This document shows, in pieces, positions 41,949 to 51,142 of a stretch of DNA of 64,000 nucleotides. The position numbers were made by a program, and so were the translations under genes. Position 1 is the first letter of the stretch. Each line of letters begins with the position of its first letter. This stretch comes from Pisolithus tinctorius (lineage: Eukaryota; Basidiomycota; Agaricomycetes; Boletales; Pisolithaceae), in contig JANFAH010000016.1 of the NCBI GenBank assembly GCA_024663395.1, positions 372,001 through 436,000 on the forward strand. Direction: 5' to 3'. A model generated the notes under the pieces. That model was not told where the DNA came from and searched no databases. It saw nothing but the letters and a program-made list of their open reading frames with translations.

Positions 41949-42537
41949 ATGGCTGAAAAACGTTCCCATTCCTCGTTCTCAGTCGCTAAACTCACCTCTG
42001 CCAACTACTCAACCTGGAAAGGCGAAATGAAGGCCTTTCTGTGCACAAAAGGGCTTTGGACCAATGTAAATGGAACTGAAAACAAGGAGAAGCTAAAAGA
42101 GGCCTTCCTTGCTGAAGAATCACAGCGAAAACGACGCCCTGAAGCCCCTACATCTGAGGCCGCGCTATTCAGCTCCTCCAGCAATTGCAAGTGCTCTACC
42201 TCAACCCCATGCTCGTTTTGCGAATTCTTAGGACACTGTGTCCATAAATGCCAAAACCTGGCAAGAGCGAAGTCCCTCTATCTCTCCCAGAAGCGCCAGC
42301 GCAATAAAAAGCCTGCCAACACCGCAAATCAGGCCTCCAGCTCGTCCCAGTCAACTCAAGCAACAAGCACCACGTCCGCCACCCCGCCGCCGAAGGAGAA
42401 TGCCGCACAAGCAGTGGAATTCGCAGGAAATGCAAGTCTTCGTTCCTCTGACCCCTCCTCCCTTCTCTGCCCTCTCCAACCCGGTGCTGATGTCCATTGG
42501 ATCGCAGACACAGGCGCCACTGCTCATATGATGCCTC
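41949..42537 (+). pseudogene. Copia-2 gag and start of protease, internally deleted
   Basis: ATG at 41949 (MAEKRSHSSFSVAKL), then YSTWKGEMKAFLCTKGLW, the UBN2-type Gag start. At about 42078 it jumps from NGTEN to KEKLKEAFLAEE. The homologous Copia-7 (58865-57733) has about 100-150 residues between these points, so there is an in-frame deletion. CCHC knuckle CSFCEFLGHCVHKC (42210-42252). The protease motif ADTGATAHM (DTG) leads to the solo LTR at 42538, after which the frame continues at 42828. Apart from the deletion and LTR it is open. Confidence 0.88.
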
Positions 42538-42822
42538 TGTTCAAACAATCCAAGTTTAAGGCCTTGTGCCCAGTGTAAGAGACTATATTCAACAGCTAAG
42601 TATTGACATTACCTTGTGCCCAGTGTAAGAGACTGAAGAGAAAATACACTGGGCACACAGAACTGCTAAGTGCGCAAAAATGATAAACAAGGGAAAACAA
42701 ACAGTCACAACACTCCACAACACTGTATAGTGTAGGAATGCGAACTTAGACCATATTAGTGTAGCTAATAACAATAGAACAAGTGAAAATGCGAACAGAG
42801 GTGCAGAGGCACCACTGTAACA
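42538..42822 (-). repeat. Solo LTR-B (285 bp) with TSD GCCTC
   Basis: Plus strand TGTTCAAACAATCC to CACTGTAACA, flanked by GCCTC at 42533-42537 and 42823-42827. It interrupts the Copia-2 protease; joining the flanks restores the frame. Same subfamily as 50859-51142 and 58098-58382. Confidence 0.93.
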
Positions 42823-44490
42823 GCCTCATCACCATTGGCTGCGCAATTATAGCCCAAAATGCATCCCCATCAAACTTGCAGACAATAAAGTGGTCTACTC
42901 AGCTGGGGTGGGGTCTGTAGTCTTTCAGCCTTTGCTAGGAGGTCAGAAGCGTCGTCCAGTCGAGTTTACAAATGTCCTTCATGTCCCTGACTTGAGAAAT
43001 AATCTACTATCTGTGCTATATCTCTGGTGCACCAAGGGCTTCACTGTAAGCATTGACTGTTCGCAAATCGCATTTAGACAGCGCCCCCGGCCTACCCTCT
43101 TCATTGCAAGAATTTCGGAGCAAAATTCTGCCTGCCTTGAGGGTGAGACTGTTCCCATATGCGAATATGCCTCTGCAGCAACCACACTGCCCCTGGACCT
43201 TGACCTCTGGCACAGGAGACTTTCCCACCATCACCTAGCAGGGGTGAAATCGCTTCTACAGCAAAATCTAGTGACTGGGATGGTCATAGACTCGAAAACT
43301 AGCCCTGATCCAATCTGTGAGCCATGCTTGGCTGGAAAGATGCATGCAAATCCCTTTCCTTCATCATCCTGGCGCACCTCTAGGCCTCTAGAACTTGTTC
43401 ACAGCGACCTACACCATGTGGGCCATGCCTCCTTCACTGGATACAAATATTGGGTCACTTTTATTGATGATGTCTCGCACTATCGCTTCGTTCTACCGCT
43501 CAAAGCTAAATCAGAGGTTTTCGAAGCCTTTAAGACATTTAAAGCCTTCGCTGAAAACCAGAGCGAGCGAAAAATCAAGATTTTGCGCGATGACAAAGGA
43601 GGGGAGTACATGAGCAACTCCTTCATCGATTTCACCACCCAGTGCGGCATACTGCGCCAGCACACTGTCAGGAATCGCCCTCAGCAAAATGGGGTCACTG
43701 AACGAGCTAATAGGCTCCTTTCTGAGCGAATCACTGCAATGCTAGAAGAATCTGGACTCCCCACAGCCATCTGGGGTGAATGCTTAGCCTCCCTGGTCCA
43801 TGTATGGAACAGATGTCCAACAGAAGTGGTGGAAAATGCGACTCCTTATGAACTGTGGCATGGGCGAAAACCAGACCTTTCCCACCTTCAGGTTTGGGGC
43901 TGCACTGCCTATGTGCATGTCCAGAGGGACAAGAGGCGCCCTCTGGAGTCCCACATCGAAAAATGCGCATTTATTGGCTACCCTGAAGGGTATAAGGGTT
44001 GGAAGTTTTATAATCCCACCACCAAGCACACCATTATCTCAGAAAGGGCTGATTTCGATGAGAGGTACTTCCCACTCGCCTCTTGCCCTTCTGTTCCTTC
44101 CCCACCAGCCCCTATTCCTCTCAACCCACCTCAGCCTTCATCAACAACCCAGACTGTGAAAGCAAATCTGATGATGGTCTGGATCAAGGGGGGGAGATTG
44201 AACCTGTGGGTGCTGGCCCTGACCTCATTCAGCCTCCTGTCATTGCTCCAGCGCCATCTCCACCACCTCCTCGCACTCCCTCACCTGCACCTAGTCCCAT
44301 CAGAATCGGTACCAGACTCCCCCAGAGGCACAGACAGAAGCCCAGGGACTGGTGGAAGCTCTCTCCAGCTCAACTGGATGATGTGGATGACCTAGATGAC
44401 AGTGATGATGAACTGGCTATGTCTGCTACTCTCCCTGATGAGCCACTGACATATGCTGAAGCCATGAAGTGCCCTGATGTGGACAAATGG
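42823..44490 (+). pseudogene. Copia-2 protease end, integrase; RT lost
   Basis: Resumes after the solo LTR: HHWLRNYSPK, LADNKVVYSAGVGSVVFQP, NVLHVPDLRNNLLSV, then GAG_pre-integrase LDLWHRRLSHHHLAGVKSLL with the H..H of the zinc site and CEPCLAGKMH for C..C. Integrase core: LELVHSDLHHVGH (first Asp, about 43404), DDKGGEYM (second Asp), RPQQNGVTERANRLLSE (Glu, about 43700). Then GRKPDLSHLQVWGCTAYVHV and GYPEGYKGWKFYN. A frameshift at about 44155 moves to SKSDDGLDQGG and the linker before RT. The copy ends at DVDKW (about 44490), where Gypsy-1 resumes. RT and RNase H are absent. Confidence 0.9.
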
Positions 44491-44501
44491 TGAGTCCCTC
44501 C

Positions 44502-44738
44502 TGTTCAGATAACCACAACATTTGGCCACTGGTGCCCAGTGTAAGAGACTGAAGGAAAATTTCACTGGGCACACAGCTGTAAGTGCGCAAAAATGATAAA
44601 CAAAGATAAACAATAAACAGAAACAAATCAAGGACACTTAGAGCGAAGCTAAGTGTCCAATACTAGTCTGTAGGATTAGATAGCAATGTAACAAATAGAG
44701 AAATGGAAAGGGAGGTGCACAGGCACCTAAAGTGAACA
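44502..44738 (-). repeat. Solo LTR-A (237 bp, shortened) with TSD CCTCC
   Basis: TGTTCAGATAACC to AGTGAACA, flanked by CCTCC at 44497-44501 and 44739-44743. Lacks one of the repeated GTGCCCAGTGTAAGAGACT units present in the 290-bp form. It sits in Gypsy-1 just before the RT domain. Confidence 0.9.
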
Positions 44739-44876
44739 CCTCCTGAGTATCACGAGTTTGCTGACATCTTTAGTAAAGACTAGGCTACTGAACTTCTGCC
44801 ACACTGCTCATTCAATCTCAAGATTGACCTTGAGGAAGGAGCCTCTCTGCCCATTGGCATGATCTACTCTGTGTCT

Positions 44877-45052
44877 CCACCAGAGCTTGAAGCTCTCTGC
44901 ACCTTTATTGACAAGCATCTTGGCTACAGTTTCATGAAGCAGTCCACCTCTGCTCACAGTGCCCCCACCAGAGCTTGAAGCTCTCTGCACCTTTATTGAC
45001 AAGCATCTTGGCTACAGTTTCATGAAGCAGTCCACCTCTGCGCACAGTGCCC
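44877..45052 (+). repeat. 88-bp tandem duplication in Gypsy-1 RT
   Basis: CCACCAGAGCTTGAAGCTC to CTCACAGTGCCC is present twice in tandem with a period of 88 bp; the copies differ at about one base (CTGCTCAC, CTGCGCAC). As 88 is not a multiple of three it shifts the frame. Confidence 0.9.
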
Positions 45053-46045
45053 CTGTCCTCTTTGTAAAGAAGAAGGATGGTTCACTCCACCTCTGCATAG
45101 ACTATTGAGGACTCAATAAAATCACGAAAAAAGACCGCTATCTGCTGCCACTCATTTCCAACCTACTTGACTCTCCAAGCCATGCTAAAGTCTACACCAA
45201 GATCAACCTCCACCATGCCTATCATCTAGTCTGCATCACAGATGGAGATGAATGGAAAACAGCTGTCCACACTCATTATGGTTCTTACAAGTGGTGGGTA
45301 ATGCCATTTGGTCTGACTAACATGCCTGCAGCTTTCCAGCAATTTGTTAATAGCATCTTTGCAGACATGCTCGATGTCTGCATCATGGTATACATTGATG
45401 ACATCCTAATCTATTCGCAGGACATGGAGTTGCACTGCAAACATGTAAAAGAGGTACTCCACTGCCCTTGAAAGCATGGTCTTTATGCCAAGCCAGAGAA
45501 GTGCAAGTTTCACTCTAACTCTGTTGAGTACCTTGGTTATGTTCTTTCTCCCTCTGGTCTCACCATGTCTGCTGAGAAGGTTCAGGCAGTCCATGACTGG
45601 CCTGAGCTACAGAAGGTGCAAGACATCCAGTCTTTCCTTGGCTTTGCAAATTTCCATAGATGATTCATTAATAACTACTCTGACATCATCATTCCACTCA
45701 CTTGCCTCATGCAAAAGGGTGCTCCTTGGAACTTTTCTGAGGAGTGCCACTCTGCTTTCCTCTGCCTGAAGGATGCCTTCAGCTCCACTCCTGTTCTTAC
45801 TCACTGGATCCCTGATGCTCTGCTTACAGTGGAAACCAATGCCTCTGACTATGCCATTGCTGGTATTTTGTTGATCACCTGCTCTGATGGTGAACTCTGC
45901 CCAGTTGCTTTCTACTCCCACACCATGACTGCACCAGAAATCAACTATGATACCCACAACAAGGAGCTGTTGGCTATCTTCGAGGCTTTCTGCCATTGGC
46001 AGCATTACCTAGAAGGTTCTGCCTTACCTGTCAACATGGTGATGG

Positions 46046-46279
46046 TGTTTAAATAACCCAACTTTAAGGCCTTGTGCCCAGTGTAAGAGACTGAAGAAAA
46101 TATCACTGGGCACAGAGCAGTAAGTGCGCAAAAATGATAAACAAATGTAAATAGTAAACAAAAGCAAAGCAAGGACACTTAGAGCGCAGCTAAGTGTCCA
46201 CTACAAGTCTGTAGAGTGAGAAAAGCACATAATAAAAGACAATCTGCGAAATGAGGTGCACAGGCACCACATATGAACA
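46046..46279 (-). repeat. Solo LTR-A (234 bp, shortened) with TSD GATGG
   Basis: TGTTTAAATAACC to CATATGAACA, with GATGG at 46041-46045 and 46280-46284. Inserted in Gypsy-1 RNase H; the coding frame continues exactly across it when one GATGG is removed. Confidence 0.92.
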
Positions 46280-48000
46280 GATGGACCACAAAAACCTTGA
46301 GTATTTTTCCACCTCTAAGGTTCTCACTCGTCAACAGGCCCACTGGTTGGAGTACCTTTCCCAGTTCAACCTTTCCATCTGCTTCTGACCTGGCTGTCTA
46401 GGAGCCAAACCTGATGCACTTATGTGATGATGGGAAGTCTACCTAAAAGGGGGGGATAGGGACTATGTGCAGGTAAATCCTCACAACCTCTGCCCTATGT
46501 TTACACAGGAGCAACTCACATCATCCCTCTGTACCACCACCCTCATGGCACCTGTGCTCCATGCCACCATGGTCTTCGATGTTGAGTGCTTGCACTCTGA
46601 CATCATCTCTGCCCTACCATCTGACCCTGTCTCCACCAGCCATCTTCCAACTCCAACTAAGCCTTGGTGGTCCCTGGACTCCAACAGTCTACTCCACCTT
46701 GATGGTTGCATCTTTGTCCCTGACATTGATGACCTCTGCCTTCGAGTGCTTCGGTTCAAGCATGACCATCCTCTAGCAGGCCATTTTGGACAAAACTGCA
46801 CCCTAGAACTCATCCACAGGGACTACATGTGGCCTAACCTCTGCTCTGACATGAAAGGATATGTCAGGTCTTGCACTGCCTGTGGACAGAGTAAAACTCT
46901 GCACCACTGCCCCTATGGTCTGCTGAAGCAACTCCCTGTCCCAGAGAGACCTTGGAACTCCATCTCCATGGACTTCATCGGACACCTCCCCAACTCCGAT
47001 GGCTACTCTGCCATCCTCATGGTAGTGGACTGCCTCTCAAAGCAAGTGGTGTTCATCCCCACCCACAACTCCATCACCTCTGCCCAACTCACTAAGCTCT
47101 TCCTTACCCATGTCTTCTCCAAGCATGGAGTCTCTAGGAAAGGCCCTTGATATGCATCTTCACTTCACTTTGGGTTACCACCCAGAAGGTGATGGCCAGA
47201 CTGAGCAAACAAACCAGACCCTTGAGCAGTACCTTCATGTCTACTGTAACTACCAACAAGACAACTGGGCTGAGCTGTTACCCCTAGCAGAGTTCACTGT
47301 CAACAACACACCAAGTGCAACTACTGGGGTTTCCCCCTTCTTTGCTAATAAGGGATACCATCCAAACCTGTCTGTGGTCCCTGACCAAGACTTCACCTCT
47401 CTGAGGGCTCACGACTATGTCGTCAAGCTATCTGCCCTTCATGACTTCCTCCACACCAAAATGTCTGCCACTCAGCAGCACTACCAGGGTCCAGCAGATG
47501 CCAAACACATACCTCCACCTGAGTTCAAGGTCGGAGAACAGGCCTGTGTCAAAGCCAAGTACTTCTGCTCCACTCATCCTTCAGAAAAACTCTCCAAAAA
47601 GTACTTAGGTCCATTCACCATCTTGGCCAGGCCAGGTATGCACTCTGTCACCCTTAAGCTCCCTGACTCTATGCACTCAGTACATCTGGTCTTCCATGTC
47701 TCACAACTGGAAGCTGCAGCAGCTAACCCTTTCCCAAACCAACAACAACCTCCACCTCCACCAGTGGATGTTGATGGTGACCTTGAGTATGAGGTATCAG
47801 AGATACTGGACTCTAAGGTGGACTGCTGTCACTGCCACTGTCAACTCTTGTATCTAGTCCACTGGGCTGGTTATGAGAACACCAATGAAGAAACCTCTTG
47901 GTTGCTTGCAACTGAGCTAGATCATGCTTCTGACATAGTCTCTGCTTTCCATGAATGCTATCTGCACAAACCTGACCTGTATCAACCTCCACCATAGTAC
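46280..48000 (+). pseudogene. Gypsy-1 integrase and chromodomain
   Basis: [21 protein letters not shown] starts the block (RNase H end). Integrase zinc finger with H..H..C..C (HPLAGHFGQNCT, SCTACGQSK, 46770-46890), core with SMDFIGHLPNSDGYSAILMV (first Asp) and HPEGDGQTEQTNQ (Glu). The segment carrying the second Asp is missing: 47135 jumps from FSKHGV to a truncated LGKALDM, a deletion of roughly 15-20 residues. C-terminal chromodomain: LLYLVHWAGYENTNEETSWL (about 47845-47905). It ends at TAG 47997. The deletion destroys the DDE triad. Confidence 0.9.
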
Positions 48001-48182
48001 TCTGCCTATGTCACCCTCCTCTGTGGGCCAACTCTGCCCCTTACCAAACTATCTTAGGTACTTTAGAATTTTCTTCACTTATCCATTTCACTTCCCAGAA
48101 TCACAAACAAAATCACAAGTCTATTTCGTAGTAGTACAAAAATATACAAACAAAAACAAAAAAAAAAAAAGAAAAAAGAAAA
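48001..48182. other. Gypsy-1 3' flank, A-rich, no gene
   Basis: Contains an A-rich run (CAAAAACAAAAAAAAAAAAG, near 48150) between the Gypsy-1 stop and the minus-strand acidic ORF. No polypurine tract or LTR of Gypsy-1 is evident. Confidence 0.45.
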
Positions 48183-48313
48183 CTACACTGCTCTTCCATC
48201 ACTTGTTCTCCACCACCCTCCTGTTCTTCTCCACCGTCATGCTCTCCTCCAACTTCTTCCTCTTCCTCGTTGTCCCCCTCTGCACCTTCATCTTCTCCCT
48301 GGTGCTGGTCCTC

Positions 48314-49194
48314 TGTTAAGTCTGGGTCTTTACCAGTCCAAGGCCAGTCCAGAGTCTGGTTGGGGGTCAGAGGGTAATACGAGATACTAAGAGATTTGGA
48401 CTGTTGGACTTAGCAACTGATGACACAGCACTATTCCCTTGCATGGGCCATAGTCCAGTCAAGAGGCAGAAGACAGAGAACAAGGGAGACTGGGTTAAGA
48501 CAAGACTAGGTTGATTTCAGACTGAGGCTAAAACAGATTATCCTATGGCTTAAATACTAGAAGTAACCTAAGTGTAACATAGCACCAGAGACCGGTCTGC
48601 ATCAGCACAGTGATGATTGGTAAATGGATTGGTAAGTAATGTTACAAAGAATATTATCAAGCAAAAGTATGAACAAAGGAATTACTGGGAACCAGGGCAG
48701 GACTTGTGGCTGGGCCAGGTGTTACATGTTCAGATAACCACAACTTCAGGCCACTTGTGCCCAGTGTAAGAGACTAATATTGAAGTAAATAATACAGGAA
48801 ACATACCTTGTGCCCAGTGTAAGAGACTGAGGAAAATTTCACTGGGCACAGTGCAGTAAGTGCGCAAAAATGATAAACAAATGTAAATAGTAAATAAAAG
48901 CAAACCAAGGACACTTAGAGCGAAGCTAAGTGTCCACTACAAGTCTGTAGAGTGAGAAGAGAACACATTAAAATAGAAAATGCGAAAAGGAGGTGCACAG
49001 GCACCACATATGAACATTACACTGGCCCAGTACTAACTGAGGGGACAACTCGACTGGGCACTGCCTAGCAGTGCCTCATGAGCTAACATGTTTCTGGGTC
49101 GAAGGGTTAGGGCCAGGACCAGGGCAAGGGTTGGATGAGACTGGTCAAGACTGGGGTAGAGCCAGTCTGGGGTGGTCTGGGTACAGTCGTGACA
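48314..49194 (-). repeat. Solo LTR-C related copy with TSD TCCTC, carrying a nested solo LTR
   Basis: Plus strand TGTTAAGTCTGGG to CAGTCGTGACA, flanked by TCCTC at 48309-48313 and 49195-49199. Read on the minus strand it shares AGACCGGTCTC-like, TAGTATTTAAGC, CTCAGTCTGAAATCAACC and GCAAGGGAATAGTGCTGT with 12774-13299. 881 bp in total, about 586 bp without the nested LTR-A and its duplicated TTACA. Confidence 0.88.
48727..49016 (-). repeat. Solo LTR-A (290 bp) with TSD TTACA, nested in LTR-C
   Basis: TGTTCAGATAACC to ATATGAACA, with TTACA at 48722-48726 and 49017-49021. A clean LTR-in-LTR insertion. Confidence 0.93.
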
Positions 49195-49634
49195 TCCTCT
49201 GCCACCTCTGACTGAGGCCTCTTCCAACCACCACCTGCACACTTGAGCTCTGCCATCCTGGCCTCACATGCATCCTCCCTCTTCCTCATCTCCACCCACT
49301 CTGCCCAGGCATGGTACAGCACCCACTCATTGGCTGTCTGCTCTGTGGCCACCACCATTCGCTCCACTGCCTCTGCCATCCTCTCGAAGGCCAGCGCAGC
49401 GGTTTCATGTGCTTTAGCCTGCCTCTCCATGGCCTGCAGTTGCTGCTCCTGCTCCCACTCCACCCACCACATGTGGACTCTCGCACCTGAAGGACCCTCG
49501 AGCAGGGTTGCTGGGTCATCTTCTTCTCCCCTCAGGAGCTTCCTGTTCCCACTCTTTTACATGATGGCCCTGCCACTGTGTCTTCCCTTGTCCAACTACA
49601 AAGCTGTTTTTTGTTATGGCAGGGCATGCAGGCC

Positions 49635-50215
49635 TGTCACAACTGTGCATTCACTCTAGGTCCTTACTCACTCCACACCATCTTCCACTGGTCATTCATT
49701 CACTCTGCACCAACTCCGCCCAACTTCTGTTGGTTATGAGCCATCTCCACTCCAACTGCTGCCAGACTTCTGTTGCTCTCCTACCAGACTGAGTGGACTG
49801 TTCTCTGAGGGGTCATGTGACTACCTTCAGACTTCTCCCTGACAGTGTGCAGTCAGGTACTCTGCAGCACATGCACTGCATGGTCCAGCACCTGGACTGT
49901 TTCCTTTTCTGGATGTTCTATGTTACCCACTTGTATGTCCTCCATCTACCCTTCATTTGTCATCTGGGAAGTTTTACTTGAAAATTTATGAGTCTCCATA
50001 TGTCAGTTCTGATTCCGACTACTGTACCTCTGTAGTAGTATAAAAGCATGTATCATACTCTGCCATTCCTCAGTATGAATAACAACTTAGTTCCTACTCC
50101 TTCTGTCTTTGACTTCTGCCTGTCAGAGTTATCTCTGAGTCTCCGTCTGTACTCTCCCTCTGAAATACGAGGGCTAAAATCATGCAAGGGGGTAGCACAC
50201 AAGCTAAACCCGACA
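49635..50215 (+). repeat. LTR-E copy 2 (581 bp)
   Basis: TGTCACAACTG to AACCCGACA. Aligns end to end with 31520-32101 (CAGTGTGCAGTCAGGTACTC, GTAGTATAAAAGCATGTAT, GCAAGGGGGTAGCACACAAG). Immediately followed by LTR-F at 50217, so its right flank is lost. Confidence 0.75.
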
Positions 50216-50216
50216 C

Positions 50217-50858
50217 TGTGAGTCAAAGTGTGGAAAGCTGGTATAAACCAAACAAATCCAACACCAAAGACAAATGAGAGCGAGTGGTGGTTTGCCTCCA
50301 TGGAACCTGGAGTGCAGAGAAACCTAAAGTGGGGGAGACTTCAAGTGGAGGTGCTCCTGGGACAAGTCATCAACAAGTTATGCAGGAGAAGATGAATAGA
50401 TGATGATTGAATGGGGGATGCTGAACAGAGTGAAGGTGTTCAGCCAAAAGGACTTCTGGAATGATGGACTTTGATACAATGTGCTCCTGGTGCAAGTCAT
50501 TGATGAGTTATGCAGGAGTGGATGGATGACTAAGCAGGACTGCTGACTAAGTGGGGATAAAGCTTCAGACAAATGATGGAGGTAGATAGACCCCTTTGTA
50601 GAGCCTCAACTACCAATGATATGAATTCAGACAGATAGACTCTTCTGAATGAGCCTCAACTGTTGATGACGAGATAGGCACTGAACTGACTGCTGAGTGA
50701 CTTCTGGACTGCTTCTGATTGCTTGGGGGTAGCTAAGTACATGGGGGTTTACATACTGTGGGGGGAGCACAGCTGGTAACAAACAAGGCACAATCACTTG
50801 GTAAGTAATGAGTAAGGACTGAGTAATCATGATGAGTAAGTGAGAAATGAAAAGTATG
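50217..50858 (-). repeat. LTR-F, inverted partial copy
   Basis: TGTGAGTCAAAGTGTGG onward is the reverse complement of the 3' part of 27328-28253 (TATAAAC, GTACATGGGGGTTTACATAC blocks). It is cut at 50858 by the LTR of Copia-3, so about 280 bp of its 5' part are missing or elsewhere. Confidence 0.75.
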
Positions 50859-51142
50859 TGTAATTAACCCAACCTGGAGGCCTTGTGCCCAGTGTCAGAG
50901 ACTGTATTCAACAGCTAAGTATTGACATTACCTTGTGCCCAGTGTCAGAGACTGAAGAGAAAATACACTGGGCACACAGAACTGCTAAGTGCGCAAAAAT
51001 GATAAACAAGGGAAAACAAATGGTCCCAGCACACCACAACACTGTATAAGTGTAGGAACGCGAACTTAGACCATATTAGTGTAGCTAATAACAATAGAAT
51101 GAATGAAAATGCGAACAGAGGTGCAGAGGCACCACTGTAACA
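50859..51142 (-). repeat. LTR-B, 3' LTR of Copia-3
   Basis: TGTAATTAACCC to CACTGTAACA (284 bp). The following CTCCCCCCTGAATG is, on the minus strand, the polypurine tract, so this is the 3' LTR of the minus-strand Copia to its right. The usual GTGTAAGAGACT unit reads GTGTCAGAGACT here twice, a shared variant. Confidence 0.88.

Larger units (their letters stand above)
44491..46045 (+). pseudogene. Gypsy-1 RT and RNase H
   Basis: Resumes Gypsy-1 at PPEYHEFADIFSKD, read across the solo LTR 44502-44738. Then an 88-bp tandem duplication (44877-45052), [45 protein letters not shown] and the active site [10 protein letters not shown] (YIDD, about 45394). RNase H: ETNASDYAIAGILL (Asn where the catalytic Asp is usual, ETDAS) and YDTHNKELLAIFEAF. 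Several stops (TGA, including YRG to Y*G at 45105) show decay. The solo LTR at 46046 interrupts [11 protein letters not shown]; excision restores it. Confidence 0.9.
48183..49519 (-). pseudogene. Coiled-coil protein with acidic tail, split by a nested LTR pair
   Basis: Minus strand. 49472-49195 encodes a Glu/Ala-rich coiled coil (AFERMAEAVERMVVATEQTA, EWVEMRKREDACEARMAEL, KRPQSEVAED). Removing the solo LTR 48314-49194 with one copy of GAGGA keeps the frame into a highly acidic tail (EDEGAEGDNEEEEEV, 48300-48200). I recall proteins with this helical pattern and acidic tail as accessory ORFs of Agaricomycete retroelements, but no function is known and the source element here is unclear. The start is uncertain: ATG at 49472 or an upstream exon (ATG at 49519 in another frame). 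Confidence 0.5.

Noticed and set aside
44733..44738. 44502-44738 as the 3' LTR of Copia-2
   Set aside because: It is in the opposite orientation to Copia-2 and has its own TSD (CCTCC), with Gypsy-1 sequence on both sides.
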